From Agrobacterium cucumeris (GTDB lineage Bacteria > Pseudomonadota > Alphaproteobacteria > Rhizobiales > Rhizobiaceae), in contig NZ_CP080388.1 of assembly GCF_030036535.1 (NCBI RefSeq), positions 620,001 to 684,000 of the forward strand: DNA of 64,000 nucleotides, given 5' to 3'. The notes beneath the pieces were generated by a model that did no database searches, was not told the DNA's origin, and was given only the letters and a program-made list of their open reading frames with translations. The position numbers and the translations under genes were made by a program. Positions 9,548 to 18,351 of this stretch are shown in pieces (the stretch's first letter is position 1; the number at the start of each line of letters is the position of its first letter).

Positions 9548-10486
9548 TCAGCTTTTTGGCAGACCGGGGGGATTGGTGCGCGATTCCGGCAGGGCTTCTT
9601 CCGCTAGCTGCCAGCGATCGAGAATTTTTGCGTAAGCACCATTTTTGATCAGATCATTGGTGGCAAGCGTCAACGCGTCGGCCAGTCCAGAACCCTTGCG
9701 GGTGGTGATGGCGACATCGGAGCGCTCCGGCCAGCCGGCGGAGAGCGTTCCCACCCGCTTGATGGTCTTGTCGCGCGCGGCGATGAAAACCAGCTGCGCA
9801 TGCGGCTGGACGATCACATCCGCCCGGCCGGCTGAAAGCGCGACGAGCCGGGTGGCTTCGTCATCGTAATATTGCAGCTCGATCGGCTTCAAACCGGCAG
9901 CGACATTCTCGTCGCTCCATTTCAGCAGAATACGCTCCTGATTGGTGCCGGCACCAACGATGATCCTCAGACCGGCGGCATCCTTCGGCTCAGTGATGGA
10001 GGTTATGCCGCTGTCGGATTTGACGAAAAAGCCGTGCAGGCCCTGGCGGTAGGTGGAGAAATCGAACTTTTCCTTGCGCTGTTCGGTCACGCCGACATTG
10101 GAGATGACGGCATCATATTTGCCCGAGGCAAGGCCGAGCGGCCAGTCGGCCCAGGCCACGGCCACCAGTTCCAGCTCGAGACCGAGGCTGTCGGCCACGG
10201 CGAGCGCGTAGTCCGGGTCTGCGCCCACGACGGTCTTCGCATCCGTCGCGTAGGTGGCCAATGGCGGTCCACCGGGAGAAACGGCGACGGTGAGTTTGCC
10301 CGGCGTGACGAATTTGAAATCTTTCGGAAGGGCGGCGATGGCGCCGGGGTCTTTTTCAACCCTGATACGGCCGGGCTGATCCGGTGACAGATCGAAGACA
10401 TCGGTTGCGAAGGCCGGGACGAAACCGGCGATGGAAAGAAAGACGCCGAACGTGGCCTTGGCGAAACGAGAGGTGAAGGTCATCAT
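9548..10486 (-). CDS. ABC amino-acid-type substrate-binding protein (family 3), copy A
   Basis: Periplasmic binding protein of 312 residues with a signal peptide (about residues 1-27, ending AFA) and a bilobed family-3 fold (KLTVAVSPGG, WADWPLGLASGKYDAVISNV). It is a clear paralogue of the next gene: both contain a WADWPLGLASGKYDAV segment and end ESRTNPPGLPKS. Together they look like the paired cystine/S-alkyl-cysteine binding proteins TcyJ/TcyK of B. subtilis, which likewise accompany a permease/ATPase set, a GNAT acetyltransferase, LLM monooxygenases and an M20 deacylase. Ligand specificity is inferred from context only. Confidence 0.9.
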   Translation of the reverse strand: MMTFTSRFAKATFGVFLSIAGFVPAFATDVFDLSPDQPGRIRVEKDPGAIAALPKDFKFVTPGKLTVAVSPGGPPLATYATDAKTVVGADPDYALAVADSLGLELELVAVAWADWPLGLASGKYDAVISNVGVTEQRKEKFDFSTYRQGLHGFFVKSDSGITSITEPKDAAGLRIIVGAGTNQERILLKWSDENVAAGLKPIELQYYDDEATRLVALSAGRADVIVQPHAQLVFIAARDKTIKRVGTLSAGWPERSDVAITTRKGSGLADALTLATNDLIKNGAYAKILDRWQLAEEALPESRTNPPGLPKS

Positions 10487-10515
10487 GATTTTCCGATGAA
10501 TGATTGCGGGACGAG

Positions 10516-10547
10516 GGTAGCGCGGGCGGGAGGATGCCCGCGCTACC
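10516..10547 (-). other. Intercistronic hairpin between paralogous binding-protein genes
   Basis: A perfect 12-bp stem (GGTAGCGCGGGC and its complement) with an 8-base loop lies between the two binding-protein genes. There is no U-tract, so it is more likely an mRNA-stability or attenuation element that keeps the upstream binding protein more abundant than a full terminator. Confidence 0.55.
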
Positions 10548-10601
10548 GGCTGAGTGATGTCCCACCTTCGACTCAGCTTTTAGGAGCTCCGGTTTTCACG
10601 C

Positions 10602-11540
10602 TCAGCTCTTGGGCAGACCGGGCGGATTGGTGCGGGATTCGGTGATGGCTTCCGAGCCGAGATTCCAGCGAGCGAGAACCTTGCCGTAATTGCCGTTCTT
10701 GATCTGGGCATTCAGCGCAGCGGTGACGGCCTCGGCGATGCCGGCATCCTTTTTCGAAGCGAAGGCGATTTCCGCCGCTTCCGGCCAGCCGCCCGAGAAG
10801 GTGCCGACGAGCTTGGTCTTTTTCTGGCTTGCTGCCTGAAAGGCAGAGGTGGCATTGGGGCCGAGATAGGCGTCCGCACGGCCGGATTGCAGGGCGACGT
10901 CAAGCACGGCCTGATCGTCGTAATATTGCACTTCGGTGTCGGCCAGTCCCTTCGCCTTGTTGTCCTTGATCCATTTCAGCAGGATCTGCTCCTGATTGGT
11001 GGCTGCGCCAACGATCACCTTCAGCCCGGCGACATCCTCAGGCTTGCCGATTGATGTGACCTTGCTGTTGTTGCCCACATAAAAGCCGAGCAGATCGTTG
11101 CGATAGCTGGAGAAATCGAACTTCTCCTTGCGCGCTTCCGTCACCGTGATGTTGGAGGCGACGGCATCATATTTGCCCGAAGCAAGGCCGAGCGGCCAGT
11201 CGGCCCAGGCAATCGGAACGAGCTGAAGTTCAAGTCCAAGGCTGTCGGCAACCAGCTGGGCGATATCCGGCTCCACACCGATCGGCGTTTTCGTGTCGCT
11301 CGCATAATCGACCAGCGGCAGGCGGAAGGGCACGGTCGCGACCGTCAGCTTGCCATCGGCAACGAATTTATGGCCGGCGGGCAGAAGCTTGATTGCCTCC
11401 TCAACCTTTTCGGCGCGCACCCGGCCCTTCTGTTCGGGCGACAGGTCAACCTCCTGCGCATGCGCGGCCGGAATGAGCGCGGTGGTGGCGGTGAAAAGAC
11501 CGCCGGCGAGCAGGGACAATAATTTCGATGAAAAAGCCAT
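10602..11540 (-). CDS. ABC amino-acid-type substrate-binding protein (family 3), copy B
   Basis: 312-residue periplasmic binding protein with a signal peptide (about 1-28, ending AHA) and the family-3 fold (GKLTVATVPFRLPLVDYASD, WADWPLGLASGKYDAVASNI). It has the same length and C-terminal sequence as copy A, so the two arose by tandem duplication and then diverged in the ligand-binding lobes. It lies directly downstream of the fused permease-ATPase. AAGGA precedes the ATG by 8 bases. Confidence 0.9.
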   Translation of the reverse strand: MAFSSKLLSLLAGGLFTATTALIPAAHAQEVDLSPEQKGRVRAEKVEEAIKLLPAGHKFVADGKLTVATVPFRLPLVDYASDTKTPIGVEPDIAQLVADSLGLELQLVPIAWADWPLGLASGKYDAVASNITVTEARKEKFDFSSYRNDLLGFYVGNNSKVTSIGKPEDVAGLKVIVGAATNQEQILLKWIKDNKAKGLADTEVQYYDDQAVLDVALQSGRADAYLGPNATSAFQAASQKKTKLVGTFSGGWPEAAEIAFASKKDAGIAEAVTAALNAQIKNGNYGKVLARWNLGSEAITESRTNPPGLPKS

Positions 11541-11561
11541 GTGAGTGTTTCCTTGTTATGA

Positions 11562-13364
11562 TTAGAGAACTTTTGCGAGAAATTCGGCCGTGCGCGGATG
11601 TTCAGGGTTGTTGAACACCTTCTCCGGTGTGCCCGTTTCAACGATGCGGCCCTGTTCCATGAAGACGACCCTGTCGGAGACTTCGCGGGCAAAACCGATC
11701 TCATGGGTGACGATGATAAGGGTGACGCCGGAGCGGGAGAGCTCCTTGATGACGTCAAGCACCTCATTGACCAGTTCAGGATCGAGCGCGGATGTTGGCT
11801 CATCGAACAGCAGCACCTTTGGCCGCAGGGCGAGTGCCCGGGCAATCGCCACGCGTTGCTGCTGGCCGCCGGAAAGCTGGCGCGGGTAGGCATTGGCCTT
11901 CTCGGCAAGGCCGACACGAGCCAGAAGATCGCGCGCCTCCGCTTCAGCCTGTTCTTTCGAGATGCCGCGAACCGCGACCGGCGCTTCGATGATGTTTTCA
12001 AGCGCAGTAAGATGCGGAAACAGGTTGAAGCTCTGGAACACCATGCCCACTTCGACGCGGCGTTTGAGGATTTCCCGCTCCTTCAGCTCATAAAGCGTAT
12101 CGCCGTGCTGGCGATAACCAACCAGCTCGCCGTCTATGGCGATAAAGCCGTCATCGACGCGCTCCAGATGGTTGATGGAGCGCAGCAGGGTGGACTTACC
12201 CGAACCAGATTGGCCAAGAATGGTGGTGACGCTGCCTGCCGGAATGGAAAGGGAGACATCATCCAGCACCTTGAGTGTGCCGAAAGACTTGGAAACACCG
12301 TGGATATTCACCGAACCGCCACGATTGCCGATGCGGAAGCCTCCCGCACGCGCCGATACCGAAGCCTCCCGCTTTGCAGGCACTGTCACCAGGGCCGCCG
12401 GCTCCGACGCTGCCCGGCGTGGCAGGAAGGTGCGGTAGACGGTGGCGAAAAGCGAAGGGGGCGGATTGCGAAGCGCACCCCGGGAAAAATGCCGTTCGAT
12501 ATGATGCTGAACGATGGATAGCGCCGTCAGGATCACCAGATACCAGACGGTTGCGACCATCAGCAGCGGGATCACTTCCAGATTGCGGCGATAGATGATC
12601 TGGATCGTGTAGAACAATTCCGGTAGCGCGAGGATATAGACCTGCGATGTTCCCTTTGCGAGGCCGATGATGTCGTTGAAGGCCGTCGGCAGGATGGACC
12701 GCATGGCCTGCGGCAGAACGATGCGGGAGGCCTGCCGCCGACGTGGAAGGCCGAGCGCGGCGGCGGCTTCCAGCTGCCCCTGGTCCACCGAGAGAATGCC
12801 GCCACGTACGATTTCCGATGCAAAGGCCGCCTGATTGAGAGTGAGGCCCAGCACGGCGGCCGCAAACGGCGTCATCAGCTGCGTCGTATTCCAGCTGAAG
12901 AAGTTGATGCCGGTATAAGGCACGCCGATCGTCACGGTTTCATAGAGATAACCGAGATTGTTGAGGATCAGCAGAAGCACGATCAGCGGGATCGACCGGA
13001 AAATCCAGATATAGGTCCAGGAAACGGCAACCAGCAACGGCGAGCGGGACACACGGGCAAGTGCCAGCAGCGTTCCGAGAACAAACCCGAACAGCGCACC
13101 CAGCACCGTCAACAGCAATGTCCGGCCAAGGCCAACGAGTACCGGTTCGGCGAAGAACCATTCGGCAAAGACGTCCCAACCCCAGCGCGGATTGCCGAAA
13201 ACGGAATGCAGCACGGCCGCAATGATCAGGACGGAAAAAACCGTGCCCACGGTGCGCAGGGGATAACGGGCGGGAACGATACGGAAATGGCCGTAACCAC
13301 CTTTAACCGGCTCGCCCTTCTGCTCGCTGACCGCCACATGCGGAAAATCAGAGGCTATCGTCAT
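11562..13364 (-). CDS. Fused amino-acid ABC permease and ATPase
   Basis: 600-residue fusion. Residues 1-290 are a HisM/Q-type permease with membrane segments and a coupling loop ([20 protein letters not shown]). Residues 290-350 are a variable linker rich in Pro, Arg and Ala. Residues 350-600 are a HisP/GlnQ-type ATPase with Walker [10 protein letters not shown] (384-392), signature [15 protein letters not shown] and Walker [13 protein letters not shown]. In most polar amino-acid importers these are separate proteins. Since only one permease type is present, a homodimer would make the whole channel and both ATP sites. It serves the two binding proteins downstream. Confidence 0.93.
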   Translation of the reverse strand: MTIASDFPHVAVSEQKGEPVKGGYGHFRIVPARYPLRTVGTVFSVLIIAAVLHSVFGNPRWGWDVFAEWFFAEPVLVGLGRTLLLTVLGALFGFVLGTLLALARVSRSPLLVAVSWTYIWIFRSIPLIVLLLILNNLGYLYETVTIGVPYTGINFFSWNTTQLMTPFAAAVLGLTLNQAAFASEIVRGGILSVDQGQLEAAAALGLPRRRQASRIVLPQAMRSILPTAFNDIIGLAKGTSQVYILALPELFYTIQIIYRRNLEVIPLLMVATVWYLVILTALSIVQHHIERHFSRGALRNPPPSLFATVYRTFLPRRAASEPAALVTVPAKREASVSARAGGFRIGNRGGSVNIHGVSKSFGTLKVLDDVSLSIPAGSVTTILGQSGSGKSTLLRSINHLERVDDGFIAIDGELVGYRQHGDTLYELKEREILKRRVEVGMVFQSFNLFPHLTALENIIEAPVAVRGISKEQAEAEARDLLARVGLAEKANAYPRQLSGGQQQRVAIARALALRPKVLLFDEPTSALDPELVNEVLDVIKELSRSGVTLIIVTHEIGFAREVSDRVVFMEQGRIVETGTPEKVFNNPEHPRTAEFLAKVL

Positions 13365-13376
13365 CTAAAGAGCCTT

Positions 13377-13934
13377 TCACGGATGGGCGGAAGAGGGTTG
13401 CGGATGGACGGCCGGTATCGGCGTGCCGTCCGGGACGGAACCGCAAGCCGCATCGGCAAGAAATTTTTCGAAGGGCAGCGACCTGATCGTCTCGGGATCA
13501 GCCGCCGTATCGAACAAGGCGCGATAACCATTGGTGAGATAGAGGCCGACGGCTTCCGGCTGGCGGAACCCCGTGGTCAGATAAACACGGGCATAACCCT
13601 GCCGGATCGCCTGCTGCTCCAGTTCCCGAAGCACGAGCTTCGCCAGCCCCTGCCGACGATGGGCCGAATGGGTCCAGACCCGCTTGAATTCGGCAGTCTC
13701 CTCGTCGTAACGCATGAAAGCGCCGCCGGCGATCGGCTTTCCATCCCGCAGAAGCAGCAGGAAATTGCCAGATGGCGGACTAAAGGCTTCCGGCGGATAT
13801 TTGTTCAGCTCCGCCCTTGCCCCTTCCGCATTGAAGAATGTGCCGTAACGGCTGTCATATTCGAACAGCAACTCCTCCAGAAGCGGAGTTGCGAGCGGAT
13901 CCTTGACCGATGTGTAGAAAAAACTGTCGCTCAT
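13377..13934 (-). CDS. GNAT N-acetyltransferase (SnaA/YtmI-like by context)
   Basis: 185-residue acetyl-CoA-dependent N-acetyltransferase. The acetyl-CoA site motif A is at about residues 95-125 (AHRRQGLAKLVLRELEQQAI). In the B. subtilis snaA/ytmI operon the equivalent enzyme acetylates S-modified cysteine before a monooxygenase cuts the C-S bond and an M20 enzyme deacetylates the product. The same four functions are neighbours here, so that role is proposed. It sits between the M20 gene upstream and the importer downstream with short gaps. Confidence 0.82.
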   Translation of the reverse strand: MSDSFFYTSVKDPLATPLLEELLFEYDSRYGTFFNAEGARAELNKYPPEAFSPPSGNFLLLLRDGKPIAGGAFMRYDEETAEFKRVWTHSAHRRQGLAKLVLRELEQQAIRQGYARVYLTTGFRQPEAVGLYLTNGYRALFDTAADPETIRSLPFEKFLADAACGSVPDGTPIPAVHPQPSSAHP

Positions 13935-13955
13935 GTCCTTGTCCTAAATTTCGTG

Positions 13956-15143
13956 TCAGGAGAGGTATGCTTCAGCCAGGCGCACCCAGAAGCGTGCCGC
14001 AGGCGCAATGATTGCATCGTTGAAATCATAGTGAGGGCTGTGCAGGGAGGCGCTGTCGCCATTGCCGACGAAGAGGTAGGAGCCGGGTCGCTCCTGCAGC
14101 ATGAAAGCGAAATCTTCGCTCGCCGTGCGCGGCTGAAACCCTTCGACGATCTGTCCGGCTGGAAAATGCCGTCTGGCGACATCGCGGGCGAAAACCGTCT
14201 GCGCCGCGTGATTGATTACAGGCGGAAAACCACGGGAATAGGCAACGTCAGCCCTCGCGCCAAAACTTTCCGCCTGCGCCTTGGCGAGTGCCGGAAGCCG
14301 TTCTTCCAGCCTGTCGCGCACGGCGGGTGAAAAAGCCCGGGCAGTGATCTGCAGTTCCACGCTCTCGGGAATGACGTTGGAGGCGGTTCCGCCATGGATG
14401 GAACCGACGGTCAGCACCGCCATTTCGCGCGGATCGACGTTGCGGGAAACAATGCTCTGCAGGGCGGTGATGAAGCTTGCCGAGGCCAGAACCGGATCGA
14501 CGGTCTCATGCGGCGCCGCACCGTGACCGCCCTTGCCGACGATCCGCACCCGCGCCTTGTCGACGGAGGCCATGGCAGGGCCTTCAACGAAACCGAACTG
14601 TCCGGTTTCCACACCCGGCCAATTGTGCAGGCCGAAGACCGCATCAACGGGAAACCGCTCGAACAGCCGGTCCTTTATCATCGCCCTCGCACCCGCGCCG
14701 ATCTCCTCGGCGGGCTGGAAGATCAGCGTCAAGGTGCCGGAAAAATCCGAGGTTTCAGCAAGATAACGGGCAGCAGTGAGCAGGATCGTCGTGTGACCAT
14801 CATGACCGCAGGCATGCATGACGCCCGGCGTTTCGCTGGCATAGGCAAGGCCGGTCTCTTCATGAATTGGCAGCGCATCGATATCGGCGCGGATGCCGAG
14901 ACGTTTTTCACCATGACCCCGTTTCAGGGTGGCAACGACACCGTGACCGCCGACACCTTCCGTCACCTCATATCCGAACGACAGCAGATAACGGGCGATG
15001 AGCGCCGCCGTGCGGTTTTCCTTGAGCGACAGCTCCGGATGCCGGTGGAGATCATGCCGGATGGCGATGCTCTCCTCGATGAAGGCAAGGATTCCCCGTT
15101 CGGCGTCGTCCTGCGGACGCGCGCCGTTAATGCGGATATTCAT
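13956..15143 (-). CDS. M20 family amidohydrolase/deacylase (SndA/hippurate-hydrolase-like)
   Basis: 395-residue di-metal aminoacylase. Metal ligands are recognisable in HACGHDGH (110-117), QPAEEIGAGA (Glu pair near 146-147) and the C-terminal SLHSPHYDFND; the first motif region is GIRADIDALPIHEETG. It cleaves N-acyl groups from amino acids in the cytoplasm. With the adjacent acetyltransferase and two LLM monooxygenases it would remove the protecting acetyl group at the end of an S-modified-cysteine pathway. The ATG has AGGAGA 7 bases upstream. Confidence 0.88.
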   Translation of the reverse strand: MNIRINGARPQDDAERGILAFIEESIAIRHDLHRHPELSLKENRTAALIARYLLSFGYEVTEGVGGHGVVATLKRGHGEKRLGIRADIDALPIHEETGLAYASETPGVMHACGHDGHTTILLTAARYLAETSDFSGTLTLIFQPAEEIGAGARAMIKDRLFERFPVDAVFGLHNWPGVETGQFGFVEGPAMASVDKARVRIVGKGGHGAAPHETVDPVLASASFITALQSIVSRNVDPREMAVLTVGSIHGGTASNVIPESVELQITARAFSPAVRDRLEERLPALAKAQAESFGARADVAYSRGFPPVINHAAQTVFARDVARRHFPAGQIVEGFQPRTASEDFAFMLQERPGSYLFVGNGDSASLHSPHYDFNDAIIAPAARFWVRLAEAYLS

Positions 15144-15223
15144 GGTTCTGTCTCCTGCACGGCTTTTTGCGCGCCGCGCCTTGTAATCTGCGCGGACGGC
15201 GGCCTTGCCGCCCGGCCGCAGCT

Positions 15224-16564
15224 TTATGCTATGGCCTTGTCCGCGCCGCTTTCGCCGCTGGAATAGACGCTTTCCCGGAAAGGCAGGCCGAGATGATCCC
15301 GCAGGGTTGCCCCTTCCAGATGCGGATCGAAATAACCGCGCCGCTGCAGCACTGGAATGACGAGGCGGATGAAATCGTCCAGCCCTTCGGCAATGACCGG
15401 GAAGCCCAGGATGAAGCCATCGGCCGCATCATTTTCCACCCAGCGGATGATTTCGTCCGCCACCTTGTCCGGCGTGCCGATGAAACCTTCGCGTGGGGTT
15501 GCAGCCTCCAGCGCCGCTTCCCGCAGCGTCTGGTTCTTTTCTTTTGCCCGGCGCTTGATACGGTCGGTCGTTGAACGGAAGCTATTCTTGCCGATATCAC
15601 CGAGTTCGGGGAAAGGTTCATCCAGCGGATAGGCGCTGAAATCATGGTGGTCGAAAAAGCGGCCGAGATAGGCAAGCGCATCTTCGATGGTGATGAGGTT
15701 GCGGATGACGTCATATTTCGCCTCCGCCTCTTCCTGCGTCTCGCCGACAATCGGTCCGATACCGGGGAAAATCTTCACGTCGCTTGCGGATCTGCCCTGC
15801 GCAACGGCGCTCTGCTTTACACGTTTGAGGAAGGTCTGGTTTTCTTCCAGCGAAGCGGAATTGGTGAAGACGGCATCGGCATGTTTGCCCGCAAGGCCGA
15901 TGCCCGCATCGGAGGAGCCGGCCTGAAACACCACCGGCTGCCCCTGTGGCGAGCGCTGGATGTTCAGCGGGCCTTCCACCTGGAAGAACCGTCCCTTGTG
16001 ACCGAGCGTATGGAGTTTGTCGCGCTCGAAGAACTGTCCGCTCTCCCGGTTGCGCACGAAGGCGTCGTCGTCCCAGCTATCCCACAGGCCCTTGATGACT
16101 TCGAGATATTCATCGGCAATCTCGTAGCGCAGCGCATGTTCCGGATGATTGCGGCTGTAATTTTTCGCCGTGCCTTCAAGCGGCGTCGTCACCGCATTCC
16201 ATCCGGCACGGCCGCCGCTCAACAGATCGAGCGAGGCGAACTGGCGGGCGATTGTGAAAGGGTCGCTATAAGACGTCGAAACAGTACCCGCGAGGCCGAT
16301 CTTCGAGGTGACGGAGGCAAGCGCCGAAAGAATGGTCAGCGGCTCGAAACGGTTGAGGAAATGCGGGATCGACTTGTCGTTTATGTAAAGCCCGTCCGCC
16401 ACAAAGGCGAAGGCAATGCCGGCGGCTTCCGCCTTCAGCGCCGTCTTCCTGAAGAAGTCAAAATTGACGCTGGCGTCGACCGGGCTTTTTGGGTGCCGCC
16501 AGGCGTTCATATGCCCACCGGGACCCTGAAGCATGATGCCGAAACGGATTTTCTTTCTCGTCAT
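15224..16564 (-). CDS. LLM flavin monooxygenase, NtaA/SnaA/DszA family (CmoJ-like)
   Basis: 446-residue FMNH2-dependent monooxygenase of the luciferase-like superfamily. The start at 16564 has AGGAG 7 bases upstream and opens with the family's usual MTRKKIRFGIMLQGPGGH. Further signatures are GRAGWNAVTT and QGQPVVFQAGSS. Family members use reduced flavin and O2 to oxidise C-S or C-N bonds. Its position beside acetyltransferase, M20 and cystine-type importer genes fits CmoJ (YtnJ), which breaks down N-acetylated S-modified cysteine in B. subtilis. Reduced flavin would come from a reductase such as the one at 19337-19882. Confidence 0.9.
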   Translation of the reverse strand: MTRKKIRFGIMLQGPGGHMNAWRHPKSPVDASVNFDFFRKTALKAEAAGIAFAFVADGLYINDKSIPHFLNRFEPLTILSALASVTSKIGLAGTVSTSYSDPFTIARQFASLDLLSGGRAGWNAVTTPLEGTAKNYSRNHPEHALRYEIADEYLEVIKGLWDSWDDDAFVRNRESGQFFERDKLHTLGHKGRFFQVEGPLNIQRSPQGQPVVFQAGSSDAGIGLAGKHADAVFTNSASLEENQTFLKRVKQSAVAQGRSASDVKIFPGIGPIVGETQEEAEAKYDVIRNLITIEDALAYLGRFFDHHDFSAYPLDEPFPELGDIGKNSFRSTTDRIKRRAKEKNQTLREAALEAATPREGFIGTPDKVADEIIRWVENDAADGFILGFPVIAEGLDDFIRLVIPVLQRRGYFDPHLEGATLRDHLGLPFRESVYSSGESGADKAIA

Positions 16565-16586
16565 GTCATTTCTCCTGAGGACAAGA

Positions 16587-17591
16587 TCACGCCGCGCGGG
16601 AAAGGCGATGCGTGGCCAAGAGTTCAATCGAGGCAAGCCGCTGATCGGCTCCCACATGCGGCGGTTCGATGATGAATTCCTCGATGCCGTGTTCTTCGGA
16701 AAGCGCACGCAACGCCCGGTGAATATCTTCTGGCGCGCCATGGAGCACGTTGGGCTTGCGCTCCTCGATGCGATAATCGCTGCCACCGGACTGGCGGGCG
16801 AACTCTTCCGCCTGCTCCCGCCGGCCGAGGTTGAATGCCCTGCCATCGCTCAGAAATACCCGGTAGATGCGCTGTCCCTCCACCTGCCTTGCGGCGTGAT
16901 CGGGGTCACTCGCGGCAAAAGCCGACAGGGCAAGGACCGGAGCTTTGCCGCCGCTTTGTTCTCGGAAAGCCAAAACACTGCTGCGAAGAACCTCCGGATC
17001 ACCATTGAGGTGACCGGCAAAAACGAAGTTCCATCCCTTTGAGGCCGCAAGCCTTGCGCTTTCCGGGCTGGCGCCGAGCAGAAACCTCTCCGCTGCAACG
17101 GGAGGCGCCGGCGTTGCCTGCAATCCGGCCTGCGCGTGGTCCTGTGGCGCTGCACCAGACAAGAATGTGGTGAGTTCCCCGAAAGCCGTTTCGAAATCCG
17201 GCTTTCTCGCCGGGTCATAAGCCTGTTGCAGGGCTGAGGTTGCCAGCGGCAACCCGCCCGGTGTCTTGCCAACACCAAGATCGACCCGGCCGGGTGCAAG
17301 CGCCGATAGCACGTTGAAGACTTCGGCAACCTTATAGGGGCTGTAATGCTGCAGCATCACGCCACCTGAACCGACGCGGATGCGGGATGTCTTCGCCAGA
17401 ATCCACGCCACCAGCGCCTCGGGTGCTGAACCGGCGAGTTCCGGCGAATTGTGATGCTCGGCCACCCAGAACCGCCGGTACCCCAGATCTTCGGCGCGTC
17501 TGGCAAGGTTGATCGTGTCGCGGAATGCGCCCGCCGCATCCTCGCCCGCCGAAACGGGGCTCTTATCCAGCAAACTGAGAGTATACATCAT
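16587..17591 (-). CDS. LLM flavin oxidoreductase, MsnO8 family (CmoO-like)
   Basis: 334-residue luciferase-like enzyme beginning MMYTLSLLDKSPV, the usual N-terminus of the MsnO8 subgroup, with WVAEHHNSPELAGSAPEAL and VGSGGVMLQHYSPYKVAE. Start chosen at 17591 with GAGGTG just upstream; the next codon is also Met. First gene of the minus-strand unit that continues through the second LLM enzyme, deacylase, acetyltransferase and importer. Its B. subtilis counterpart by context is CmoO (YtmO). Exact reaction unknown. Confidence 0.86.
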   Translation of the reverse strand: MMYTLSLLDKSPVSAGEDAAGAFRDTINLARRAEDLGYRRFWVAEHHNSPELAGSAPEALVAWILAKTSRIRVGSGGVMLQHYSPYKVAEVFNVLSALAPGRVDLGVGKTPGGLPLATSALQQAYDPARKPDFETAFGELTTFLSGAAPQDHAQAGLQATPAPPVAAERFLLGASPESARLAASKGWNFVFAGHLNGDPEVLRSSVLAFREQSGGKAPVLALSAFAASDPDHAARQVEGQRIYRVFLSDGRAFNLGRREQAEEFARQSGGSDYRIEERKPNVLHGAPEDIHRALRALSEEHGIEEFIIEPPHVGADQRLASIELLATHRLSRAA

Positions 17592-17894
17592 CACCTCGCA
17601 CGTCTTTTGATGCATACTTTGTCTACTGATTTTATATTCTAATAAAGAACGTTCGTTCCACGTTGCAGCGCGATCAGAGAAAATATTGTTTTCCGCCACG
17701 ATTCTGAAACCGGTCTAGGCAAAAAATATCCGCAGTGCTGGAGATGTGACGTTTAAAAGGCGGAAAGCAGGCGGTTTTCAAGGCCATATCCGGAGGAAAC
17801 GGCTTGCGCGGGAATTCGCTAAAAACTACTTAGTAAGTTAGGAATAATATGGCCGGCGTTGCGGAATGTACCGGCCCTCTTTGCGGATCAGGCG
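17592..17894. promoter_or_regulatory. Divergent promoter region of the cysteine-derivative operon and Rrf2 regulator
   Basis: 303-base AT-richer gap between divergent genes. It holds TTTATATTCTA (17631-17641), an 11-base word shared exactly with the region upstream of the flavin reductase gene (19964-19974). It also holds the perfect palindrome ACTTAGTAAGT (17828-17838) about 57 bases before the Rrf2 start, which may be an operator. No gene seen inside. Confidence 0.5.
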
Positions 17895-18344
17895 ATGTTG
17901 ACCAAAAAAGGCAAATACGGATTAAAGGCTCTGGTCGATCTGGCGCGGTTGCCCCAGGGAGAAACCGCCTTCGTGACCGAGATTGCCACGCGCAACAATA
18001 TTCCGAAGAAATTTCTGGACACCATTCTTCTGGAGCTGCGCAACAGCGGTATTCTGCGCTCCAAGAAGGGACCGAATGGCGGTTATTCCCTATCGAAAAT
18101 GCCATCCGAAATCATGATCGGCCAGGTCATCCGCACGCTGGACGGGCCTTTGGCTCCCATCCGCTGTGCCAGCCGTACCGCCTTTGAAGCCTGCGACGAC
18201 TGTGACGATCCCGAGACCTGTCAGGTCAGGGTTTCGATGACGGACGTGCGTGACGCCATCGCGACCATTCTGGACAATATGACGCTCGCACAATTCGTCG
18301 CGAAGGATGGGCAGGACGCGCTTTCCATTCCTGCCGGAAAATAG
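17895..18344 (+). CDS. Rrf2-family transcriptional regulator with Cys cluster
   Basis: 149-residue winged-helix regulator: LTKKGKYGLKALVDLARL at the N-terminus, recognition region near ATRNNIPKKFLDTILLEL, and wing KGPNGGYSLSK. A cluster of four Cys (C-x8-C-x2-C-x5-C, in the CASRTAFEACDDCDDPETC stretch) sits where IscR, NsrR and RirA hold an Fe-S cluster. It could therefore sense iron-sulfur status, iron or redox; CymR-type members sense cysteine synthesis instead. Start placed at 17895 because it gives the canonical N-terminus. It is divergent from the LLM/importer operon and convergent with the flavoprotein gene, making it a candidate local sulfur regulator. Confidence 0.88.
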   Translation: MLTKKGKYGLKALVDLARLPQGETAFVTEIATRNNIPKKFLDTILLELRNSGILRSKKGPNGGYSLSKMPSEIMIGQVIRTLDGPLAPIRCASRTAFEACDDCDDPETCQVRVSMTDVRDAIATILDNMTLAQFVAKDGQDALSIPAGK

Positions 18345-18351
18345 GCTTCGC

